A DNA stretch of 64,000 nt from Branchiostoma floridae (Eukaryota > Chordata > Leptocardii > Amphioxiformes > Branchiostomatidae), in contig NC_049984.1 in the NCBI RefSeq assembly GCF_000003815.2, positions 17,574,937 through 17,638,936 of the forward strand, read 5' to 3'. Below the pieces are notes generated by a model. That model did not search any database. It had not been told where the DNA came from and worked only from the letters and a program-made list of their open reading frames with translations. This document shows, one piece after another, positions 13,101 to 25,100 of this stretch (its first letter is position 1; each line of letters opens with the position of its first letter). The position numbers were made by a program, and so were the translations under genes.

Positions 13101-16100
13101 GCGATCGTACAACAATGTGATTGCCAATCTTACCATAAGTACAGAATAAAATCCTCAAAGAAAAAAGGAGAAATAAAGTGGGTGCTACCTGAAACGTCTG
13201 ACTATTTTCAAAACCTATCCAGTTGCTAGAGCAACTGTTATTTTGAGTATCTTATCACCTGGATGTCTGATCTTCATTGACATAGCAAAAAAGAGACAGC
13301 TTTCTTTTGATGATAAAAAAGGACACCAAATAACAAAGGTCTGCAGTGGGTATTATAAAGTCATGTTGCCACAGAACAACACAGAACATAATTTTTATAC
13401 TTCTGCTTGGGAAATATTTCACCAATTACGATGGGAGCAATAGCCCCTACCAAAGTGTTCAGAAAATGGGAGCAATATGCCCCACAGAAGTGCCCAGAAA
13501 ATTATTCACATATTCAGGTTCATGCAAGAAAAATTTGGGCTGTTTTGGCATTTCTGATGTTCACATCATCTTTACTATTCAATGTATGGTGCAACAGGCA
13601 TTTTATGTAAATTCTGTTCACTGTATCGCCTATGAAGTGCAAAAGAAATACATGTATCTGCAACAGTCTCTAAGCAATTTTCGATGTGATCCATAGTTCC
13701 TAAAATCTGCACGGTGCTAGTAAAACATGCCTGGTGCATATGATTTTCAGTATTACCTGCAACAGTGCTGATATGGAAAAAAGTACATTGATCTCTGATT
13801 AGCTCTGCTTACCTGATGACAGTATCTTTAGACATGTAGAAGTTCAGAAGGAATCTTCCGTGAAAGGGACGGAAATCTGGAGTTGCAATCATGTCCACAT
13901 TCAGGATATAGGTGTTGAACACGTCGGAATGCAACACGCTGTTGTCATCCCCAATGTGGAACTTGGTGATTAACATATCCATGTGCTCTGTAGGAAAAAA
14001 AATCATTTTACAAAGTGATTGATGGCAGTTACCATGTAGACATTTTCTCTAAATAAAACCCACTGTCCTTGGTACTGGGTTAGTCTTCAATTACTGCTAC
14101 CCTGTCCTTGGTGCTGAATAAGAAGACTTAGAGCAAGACTTTAGAATGGCTACCCAATCCAAGACTTTAAAGCTGCTGCACTGTTCATGGTACTGAAAAA
14201 GACTTCAGAACGACTACACTGTCCCTAGTATAATGAATAAGACATTAAACAGCTATGCTGTCCTTGGTGCTGAATAAGTCTTTCAAAAACTGCTGCCATA
14301 TCCCTGGTAATTAATAAGACTAATAACATTCATTACTCCATTCCTGGTGCTGCATAAGACTTGCTACACTGTCTGTGGTACTGAACAAGACTTCAAGACA
14401 ACTATATTGGTTTTAGTAGTGAAAAAGGCACAGAGAGCTGCTACACTGTCCTTGGTACTGAGTAAGACCAAATAGTGTTTTGATGCTGAATGAAACATCT
14501 AGAAAACGACATTTAATAAGAGGAATTTTGATAGTACTGATTCAACTAAATGGTAACGTCTAGCATTTCAAAACTGCTATGCTGGCAAAATGTTCATGTT
14601 ACTAAATACTTCAGCTTTAGATGTCCAGCACCCTTTATGTTTTTGAACAGTGATGAAAGATTACGACACTGCCTGTGGCCGCTCTTGACCTTGACTTACT
14701 TCCACATCCTGTGACCTCCAGGTCAGAGATGGTGGCCATGTTGTTTGTCTCCACTGTTTCCTGGATGACATCATCAGGATCCAGCATGACCTCCAGAGTC
14801 TTGACCCTCCCCAGACACATGGAGATGTGGTCCTCTAGTGTGGCTCTAAAGCTTCCCTCTACAGCCAAGAGAACATCAAGAAAGGTAAGGCCTCAGAATC
14901 TTTTTGAGGGAATAGTTTCAGTGTGCTTCAATCCACTGTGTATTAATCATTGTTATAGTATCCTCTTTGGGTGAACCCGCTGGAGAGAGCTGCATGGGAG
15001 TGTGGTGTGAAGACTAGCTGACTGCTGCCTACTCCTGTGTCATGAATGCCAGCAGCAGTATAATCAAATACTGGATACTATTTCTACTGCTGTACAGTAC
15101 TTCTCTTTCCTTGCTATGCAACTTTACCCAGCCCCCCCCAACGAAAGGCAGGTAATCAATTACATCAGTAAGGATGGAGTGAGGAATCACATAGTCTAGA
15201 CAGAAATGCCAGGAATCGAAATCATCACCTCTCAATTCCCAGTCTGCTGGCCTAACCACTCCACTAGAATAACAATTTGAAGCAAAATAGATGTAGATGC
15301 CTAACATGCATTGGCATAATACCGGCAGTAAGACTTATACCGCCAGATTGAAAATAATGGAATTTAAAGAGATCTACACAAGTCATGCAATAATAGTTAT
15401 TTCTGAGGTATGCATACTTCAGACATCTAGGTGTCCAATACATCATTTACAAAGCATCGATAACAATGCATTCGAAGACAACAAGGCCAAAAGTTTTCAG
15501 TATCTTTTTCGGGCAGGTGAGCTCATCGTGGGACAAACACACTGTCACGTTCATCGCCAGATTTGTAGATCATAGTGAGCACGTGCTCACGGCACAAGAC
15601 GAACATGATTCAAAAGCAATCTTGAATTTCTGTTGGTGACCTACAACTCGTGTAAAAGTGTGAAGAACCATTGCACGATAGCCCAGATCTACAGCTGAAT
15701 GGGCAAAATTGAAAGTACGCAGCCATTTTCCCGCCATTTTATGTCTACGCTAGCAGTAAAGTTTTACGTCATAGCAGTTGTGACGGACCAAAATCAAATG
15801 AAAGTTCTTGACAGTATACGTCCATTTTATCATGACTTTCTGTATGCTCATTCAGGTTTATGTTTTATGTAATTATGAACAGAAAAGGAAGGAACAACAG
15901 AGGCTGTATAAAAGTACATAGCGGCAGTTAATTGTGCCATGTTTCTTCCTAGCGGTGTTATGGAACTTCTCCCAACCATGCGCCCATTCTCCGTGCAATT
16001 CCGCGGTGTGTTACACTTACGATATAACATTTTTAGCAGGACAAAAGAAACAAAAAAGATACACAGAAGAAGTGGCAAAAGTAATCTGTAACAACAACAT

Positions 16101-19100
16101 GTAACTGGAGAAAATGATGCGTTGACAATTTGTCAAATCAGTATGACTAGAGAAATCGTCGTAAACGTGGCGGTATTATGATAATGGATGTTACATGTCA
16201 TTGTATTTAGAATTATGCTATTTCAGAGAGAAATAGTGTGACAAATTTGAAGGACTTAAACTTTTTCCTAAGTGTGTACAAGTGTGTTGTTCTACCCAAA
16301 TGTGGCTTTTTTGTATTTTTAATTTGTTGTACACCATTAGAAAGAGAATTTACCGCATATTTCCCCTTCACAAGAAAGGAGGATACTCCTGTGCACAACC
16401 TCTATAATGATGTCAGAGACTATGCATCAGGTGCTACTCACCAATCATGTATGTCCCTGGATTGGACATGGGTGTAACTCGGAGGTTGGAATGTGGCACA
16501 ACGACTCGAGGTTGCGTGTCCGTGTACATGTACAGTCTCAGGTCATCGGGAGAAACTGCAATGCCATCTGGAAGACATTTTGAAATTAGCCATGTATAAT
16601 TTTGGAGAAAAATTTTGACACACACAATTGTTCATCAATTACATTACTGCAAGGAAGGCATGAAAGAAATTTCAGATTTTCAACATGTTTGTAGGAGGCC
16701 AATGATGATGAAATTGTTGATATCACTCCGCAAATTGAAAATATTCAACTTGTGCTGTAAATATTTTCCTGTCCCTTTCATTGTCTGGGAGCCAATGTTG
16801 TTGATCTTCCTTGCAAAATCTGTCATTTTAAGCTTATGAAAACACATTTTCATCAATTTTCAGATTTTTGGGATGGATGGGATGAATTTTTTTTGTGTCT
16901 CAACAAGCAAATTGCCGTTCCAGGATGGAGGCACAAATCCTGGCGACAGTCCTGAACTTGATATGACTTGTAAAGAAATGACCTAAAAAACATTCATTTT
17001 GACTTTTGATTGTTTCAATAGGGGCCTTACTCACCACTAGCATTGACCGTTACATGCACCGTGAACGGTTGGTCCTTGTCCAATGGCAGGGTTCCAGCCT
17101 CGAAACTGTTCTCATAGTGGAGGATAAAGTTCCTGGGCTTGTCTGTCACAAGCAAGTCAACTTGTTCTGCAAAACACAGAAAAGATCAAATTATTTCAAA
17201 GTCTCTACAGTCATATTATTTCAATCAATTATGACACTAACAGCCTGAGTGTTAACATGATGAGATACAAGTGCAACAAGAGTCTGAAAACTCAAACCTG
17301 CATGAAATATTTTGTTTTGTGATGGTGCGTATGGTGTGTTGTAGGGTTGATATGGTTTGATATTTGGCAAAATTATTCCATTATTGTTCTTACGTATTGT
17401 ATACCTATGGTAAACGGTGAGATCAAAAACCACACCTTTCTAGTGACCTCACCATTTCATTTTTATTTCCTATTGTTACACCTGCACCTGGCACATATCC
17501 TTAATGTGTATATAATGGTTCATTCCATAGAAAGGTGACAGGGTTGTTCACAGTTACTCTTTCTACTAGTTGTGGATCTGTGCAGCCATCTGCTTCATAT
17601 TCCTAATGTTTATATAGTGATTCACCCTGCACACAGTGGTGACAGGGGTGAATAATTGCCCCAGCTAGCTTGCTATTGTATTACCAGATAAACTAGGACC
17701 ACTCTACTCCTGTCAAAAAGGGGTGTAAATATTTTTGAAAGTGATGTGAAAATGACTATGGGAGCTATATAACTTAAACCAGTGGGCTAGCCCCCTGCTG
17801 TAGTGCTCGCACAAAAGTGTGGTCAAAGAGCTATTAATAGAGATTGGTACATCTAAGCAAGATGCCAGGGTGACTTTACACCCAGTGAAACAAATCGTGC
17901 AGGTGTTACCTAAAATGACTTTTTTTTTTTTTTTTTTTCTAATCAGTACAAAAGGACCTGAATATTTACATCATGCTGATGATATACGGCCCATACGATA
18001 CAAAGTAAAGCAGTCATACGTCACATTTACATTACAGTAGCCTCGAACATTAAGCACATTATTGTGATCCAAAAACGTTTACATTAGCTCATAAGTACAT
18101 CCCAAAAGCGTCTACATCAACTCAAATATACAATTATATACATATGCAATGAAGCTAGCTCTGAGAATTATAGTTCAAAAGAAATTTGTTAACAGCTGTC
18201 TTGAAAATGTTCATGTCGGGTCTTGCTGGAAACACTGATGCTGGAAGTGAATTCCAGAGTCTACTAGTTCGTGGTACATAAGATGATAGGTGAAGTTGGG
18301 TATTTGATCTCGGTACTTTAACAAGGTAAGGGTGAGCTCTTGTGGATGATCTGGTTACTCGTGTCCCGGTTGCGCGTGTCGGCATGATTCCTGAAAGTTC
18401 CTGGGAAGGTTGTAGGAAGATGTGCCGGTAGAAGGTGCAGAGACTGGCTACTTTCCTCCTGTGGTCCAAGGGGAAGATGCCGGCATTCTGTGGGTCGACC
18501 CTAATCTGAAGTTGACGAAGAGCTTTGCTCTGAAGTCTATCTAGCATCTTTAAAGCTGTTGTGCCAGCGCCACTCCATATGGGGGACGCATATTCCATTA
18601 GAGGGCGGATATATGCCTTGTATACTGTTATCCGGGCTTGGAGAGGGAGAAGGTCCCTGGTGCGTCCTAGGATAAACAGCCTTCTTGCGGTTTTTGTGGC
18701 AAGGCTTTTGATGAATGGGGTCCAGGTTAGAGTATTGGTGATAGTGACACCAAGCAAAGTTATGCTCTGAGTAGGCTTCAGTTCTTCATTCATGAAAAAC
18801 AGCGGAGGATGAGTCTGGTCCCGTTTCCTACTTATGATCATCTCCTCAGTTTTACCTGCATTGAATGTTATGCACCAGTCGGAGGCCCACTTTTCTATCG
18901 AGTCAAGATCCTGTTGTAAGCTCAAAGCACAAGTGTTTCTTAGGCCAGGGCTTTTAATCACCACATGTAGTGTTGAATCATCTGCGAATAGGTGGAGGTC
19001 ATTGACTAAGTGTTGTTCAAGATCATCTATAAATATCAGGAACAGAAGGGGTCCCAAGACACTCCCCTGGGGGACTCCGGCACTTATTGGAATTGATGAG

Positions 19101-22100
19101 GAGGTAAAACCATCCAGTACCACTGATTGGCATCTGTCGGCTAGGAAGGATGAGATCCAACCGTACAGATCCCCGTGGATACCAAAGGAGATCAGCTTGG
19201 ACAGTAGACCGCGGTGCCAAACACGATCAAACGCTTTCTTAATATCCAGGGCAATGACTCGAATTTCTTTCTGAGTGTCAAGAGCATTGTTCCACCACTG
19301 AGTAATATATGAAAGCATGTCAATTGTTGATCTCTTCTCTCGAAATCCATACTGGCTGTCACAAAGAAGCTGGTGTCTATCGAGATGTTTACGGATGTGG
19401 TCGCAAATAATACTTTCCATAACTTTGGATATTATCGGCAATAAGGATATGGGCCTATAGTTGGAAGGATCTTTCTTGTTTCCCTTTTTAGGAACAGCTA
19501 TCACCTGGGCAGCTTTCCAGTCGGAGGGAACTGTCTGTGAGTCAAGAGAGATTTGGAATAGTTTGGCTAGAACAGGGGCAAGTTCCGGGCCGCACTTCTT
19601 GAGTACCTTTGCCGATATTCCATCTGGCCCATTGGCCTTGGTGGTGTCTAAGTTACGTAGTTTCCGAAGAACTGTTTTGGGCCAGAATTTCAGAGATGAG
19701 ATGGTTTCATCTGTTTTGGGTGGCAGGACTGGGGGGCTTTTCCCTGCGTCGTTAAGATGAGCATTTGCAGCGAAGGTCTTATTCAGCAACTCAGCTTTAT
19801 CTTTCGCCTTACTGTAAGTTTTGCCTTCACTGACTAATGGAGGGACAGAAGACGTTTTATTGCTGTCAGTTACTGATTTGACAAGCTTCCACCATTGCTT
19901 ATTGTCTGCATGCTTGAGGTTCTGTTGTAAGTGCAGTGAAAACTGCGCACGGGCACGACGCACAACTCGTTGGCACTCTGCCTTTGACTTAATATACAAA
20001 GTCCAGAAGTCCATTGTTCGGTTGTTTTGCCATCTTTTGAATGCATTTTGTTTCTGTTTAACAGCTAGTTTGCAATCTTCATTAAACCATGGTTTGTCAG
20101 AAAAGCAATGTTTGGTCATTTTGGAAGGAATGAACATGTCCATAGTATCACTAATCACATCTCTCACACAAGTCCATGCTGCATCAGCACTTTTGCCTTT
20201 TAGGAGAGTAGACCAGTTTGTGTCAGCCAGATAGGAGCGCATTCCGTCCCAATCAGCTTTGTCATAGTACCAAGTTTTACGTCTCCCAGGTTTGCTCTGG
20301 GTTGGAAGTTTGTAGTTTGCCACAGAAGTTACCACGCAGTGGTCAGAGGACCCAAGAGGCGCGCTGACGGTAACAGCATGGTTATCAGGAGAGGTAGTAA
20401 GAAAAAGGTCCAGTTTGGAGCACTTGCCGTCAGTACCAAGCCTAGTAGGTTCATCGACGAGTTGTTGGAGATTGTTCAGAATAGCAAATTCATATGCACA
20501 TTCTCCATGCATGTCAGTCTTGTCGCTGCCTAACCAGTCTTCGTGATGAGAGTTTAAGTCCCCAAGGACAATAATCTCTGATTTTGGGTGGAGCTCTTGG
20601 ATATTGTCAATATTCTCAGATAACACATCAAATAAAGAATCATCATCTGATGGGGGCCGGTAGACACAAAACATGAAAATCTTACGGCCAGGCAAGGACA
20701 CTTGAAGGCATATATATTCATAGTAGTGATTCTCAAAGTCGGGCATTCTTGCAACAGTAAGAGCTTCACTGCAGTACACTACTAACCCACCCCAACCAGA
20801 GTCATTGGGTCTATCCCTTCTGAAGACAGAGTAACCAGGTATCACCAATAGCTCATCATAGACCTTACTGCTTAAGAAGGTTTCTGATACACAAAATATA
20901 TGAGGATGCGATGCAACTAGATTGTGTTCAAGGTATGTCAGATTAGTGCGTAAACCTCTAATGTTTGTGAATCGAACAATGAGCTCATTTTGCTGAGGAC
21001 CTGGGTTCGGGTGAATATCACCACAAATAAGGAACAGCACAAAAAAGGGTAGCATAAATTGGATCACAATTCCATAATCTTTGTCAATCCTTGCAAGGGT
21101 CATCGCCATTAGATCAGTCCATTTCGAGGCTTTTCGTAATTGTAATGTGACAATATGAGATAAGATGACTTGGGCAGTCAACCCAAGCCAAATAAAAAGA
21201 CCAGGGGCCGAAGCCGACTTGCTCCTAGGGCTGAAACAGGGTTACCCCCTTCACAGCCCCTACGGATGCAAGCTAGGGTATCATCCCCGTAGGGTGCCTG
21301 GCCGGCCGAAACCTCCCCTCACAACAATGGGAGCTAGATAACTTAAACCAGTGGACTAGCCCCCTGCTGTAGTGCTCACACAAAAGTGTGGTCCAAGAGC
21401 TATAGAGATTGGTACATCTAAGCAAGATGCCAGGGTGACTTTACACCCAGTAAAACAATTTGTGTAGGTGCCTGCTTGTCTGCCTCAATTAACATTACCA
21501 ACAATATTTCCTGAAGTGAACAGTGATATATGACTTCCTCAGACAAATTTGTAACAACATAATTACAAGTTGGTGGAAACTACACCGCGCAAATGAATAT
21601 TAAGTGCAACATGTATATGCAGGTTGCCCTTAATTGAAACGATGTGGGAAGAAAATAAACCAAGCTCGATCAGTTGCCAGGATGCTGCAAACAGAGGCGC
21701 TCGTCTTGTTCCTTCTGGTCTGCACACATCGACATGTCACCCCTGCAGCAGGTCAGGGATGCCCAGGCAGCTGTAGAACCCAACTACAGAGGTTTGCTTG
21801 TCACTGTCCAGCATTTGGTTCTAGCGTGAAGTGCCCCCAAACGTGGAAGGCACATGGAAGAATAACTTACCGCCCCTACGGTTGTATCAATGACATACCA
21901 ACTGGTTTCCAGGAAGGAACAGAAGCAATCTCCATCCAACATCTCCTCTCCCCCACCCTCCTGGAGTGGTCTTTCCCAAACATCTCCAGCCTTCGGTATT
22001 TGAGGATCCTATGGTCCAACGTATCCTTGATGCAGCAAGGCGCTTTCAGAGGTCTGCCCTCTGTGAGTGTCCTTTGCCTTAAAGACAACCGCATCTCCAG

Positions 22101-25100
22101 TCTGGGTGAGTTGAAAAGGGTGTTGTCATTGTTGTTGTAATTGTTATTGGGTGGGCCGACTACTCCCTCTTTGCCAGGGGCTGGATTGCAAGAAGCTAAC
22201 AATAGGCGGGGCTAAATAACAGGGGTCTGAAGCGGCTGTCATTCGACATTGACTCAGGTGACCTCAATTCGACAGTAATTGCCCCAGGTGCAGCCATTGT
22301 AAGGACTGTAGGTTTTGAACCACTTACATAGAGAAGGGCCCCTACTCATTTTGATGAGTGTGGTGGGTTCTTAAGCGACCTTGAAGGGTGGGTTCCCTTA
22401 AGCACGGGACCTCCCTTTAACATCGTATCTGAGGGATGACACTAACCAAATCTAGGTACTCATTTCCACTTGACTGAAGTGAGGAAAGTTGTTTCAAGTG
22501 CCTTTCCCAAGGGCACAAGATTGGTGACACGAGAGGATTCGAACCCAGGGCCTCTGCATTCTGGGCCAAACACTGCAGTTGCACCACACGACCCCACCAA
22601 AGCTAACCTGGAGTTTCTCTAACGCTTTAATTAGGCCAAAGAGTCTGGTAGCTATCAAGAAACTGTGCAGAGGTTTGCAACAGTGGCACAAGAGGACAAG
22701 TTTTCAAACACACCATCAAATCATTAGATCTGGCATGTACAATAGATTCAGCTTCTTGCTTTCTCTTGCAAATGATAAAAATGAAAACTCTCACTGATAG
22801 TTTTTGTTATGAAGAAATAACAAATCATCTTCTCTTTACCCTCAGAAGCTGACACTTTTCTTGGGCTTGAAAACCTAACATCCTTGTACCTCGACAAGAA
22901 CACCATCTCAAGCATATCACCATCTGCATTCCGTGGCCTGCCTTGCCTCTCCATCCTACATCTGTCCCACAACCTGCTGACCTCTGTGCCTGTTGAGGCC
23001 CTCCTGCAGCCAAAAGCTTTGATGATTGCAAACCTTGACCACAACCACATCAGTACCATCAACAGCAATGTCCTGCAACTGGAGAAAAACCTACGAGTTC
23101 GTGTGAACAATAACATACTACGATGTGACGGGAACCTGACGTGGTTCATCTGCAACCTGCCACACCTGCCGCATATTGGTCATCGCTTCCTGAAGTGTGC
23201 ATCTCCTCAGGAACTCCGTAGAACTTTCCTCACCACCTGGAGGCAGGATGTGTGCCAGGCCAACATGAGCAGGTCACATAAGGGCATCGGCTACACCAAA
23301 CATGGCAGCGTGACCACCCCAAGTCCTAAACATGATGGCGTGACTACCACAAGTCTTGAACATGATGGCGTGTCCATCCCAAGTTCGCACAACAAGACCA
23401 GTGCCATGGAACAGGACACAGAGATGCCATTCACAAATGACATGGTAGTCTCTCAGCATACAACAGAGATGCACCGTGTGGTTATTCTAGGGGGAGGCCA
23501 AATCATTGACAAGAATGACAACACCTATACCCTGGCCATGATTGGTGCAGTTGTTCTGCCCCTCCTCCTCGTGTTAGCATCAGCAGCCCTCCTTTTCATC
23601 TGCAAACGATGGTGCGGCGCAGGTCAGGACAATCCCGACCAACCAACAGATGAGGAAGATGCAGATGGAAGCCCAAACATCGAGCCGTACGCAGTCGTCT
23701 ACTCCGACTCTGCTGGACTGCAAGCATCTGACAATAACTCACAAACAGGCAGTCAACCCACCCCTGCTCAGTTATCCGCTGACTGCGAGACTATCCAGCC
23801 ATACGCAGTGGCCTATGATGAGGACCAAGGGCCAGAGTCTGACATCAAACCATATGCAGTGGCCTACAAGGAAGATGACGGGCAAGACGACAGCTGTAAG
23901 ATCCCGCTGTATGCAGCTGGACGTCCCGACACTACACAGGCTGCAGGCTCTACACCACAGGATAACATCACCAACCAACAGGCGGCAATCATTTATCGAC
24001 CGGTAGTCCAACCAGAGGCCGGTTCTACACCACAGGAAAACATCACCAACCAACAGGCGACAATCATCGATCAACTGGTCACCCAACCAGAGGCAGGTTC
24101 TACACCACTGGAAAACATCACCAACCAACAGGCAGCAATCATCGATCAACCGGTCATCCAACCCAAGGACCAGTCACTACCAACAGATGCAGACACAAAG
24201 CCAAAATATGAGGAGGAAGAAGAGGAAAATGAGCACAGCACATCCAATGTCCTATACAACCCACCTGATGGACAGCCTGAGAGTACGGAAAGCACATCTC
24301 ACATCCTGTACAACCCAGCTCATGGACAGCTCGAGAGTACGGAAAGCACATCTGACATCCTGTACAACCCAGCTCATGGACAGCCTGAGAGTATTATATT
24401 AGGAAAGCACATCTGACATCCTGTACAACCCAGCTCATGGACAGCTCGAGAGTACGGAAAGCACATCTCACATCCTGTACAACCCAGCTCCTGGACAGCC
24501 TGAGAGTAAGGAAAGCACATCTCACGCCCTGTACAACCCAGCTCACGGACAGCTGGAGAGTAAGGACAGCACACCCAATGTCCTGTACAACCCAGCTCAT
24601 GGATAACCCTAAGGTAAGGACAGCACATCTCACGCCTTGTACAACCCAGATAATGGACAGTCCTAGAGCCAGGACAGCACATCCAGCATCACGTATAACC
24701 CAGTTCTTGGACAGCCCTAGAGCCAGGACAGCACATCCAACACCTTGTACAACCGAGCTCCTGCTTGCGAGTAAGGACAGCACATCCAGCACCTTGTACA
24801 ACCCAGCCAATGCACAGTCCTAGCACCTTGTACAACCCAGCAGGTGGACAGCTCTAGAGCCAGGACAGCACATCTAGCACCTTGTACAACTCAGCTCATG
24901 GGCAGCTCAAGAGTAGGGACAGCACACCCAATGTCCTGTACAACCCAACTCATGGACAGCCTGAGGGTCAGTCAAGTGGACTGTATGGAGAAAAGATGAT
25001 GGACAATGGACAGCAGGATATTGTCCAGTTTGGACTGCTGGTCGCCCTGAAAAATTGAAACTCCAGACTTCTGAAAAAGAGAATGGCTTATTAATGGCTC

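Noticed and set aside
15848-16078. 76-codon minus frame with a hydrophobic N-terminus
   Set aside because: Length and hydrophobicity are compatible with chance; no phase-compatible link to neighbouring exons.
20339-20533. Plus-strand frames over 18155-21109
   Set aside because: Shadows of the retrotransposon ORF on the other strand.
21634-21681. Upstream extension of the LRR frame
   Set aside because: Begins with TTG rather than ATG and lies in a dispersed repeat; ATG at 21682 opens a signal peptide.
22535-22545. Perfect tRNA B box
   Set aside because: No foldable tRNA around it; it is the head of a SINE.
24374-24810. Long antisense frames and the shifted plus frame over the LYNP array
   Set aside because: Translations of the same minisatellite in other frames; no start context or homology.
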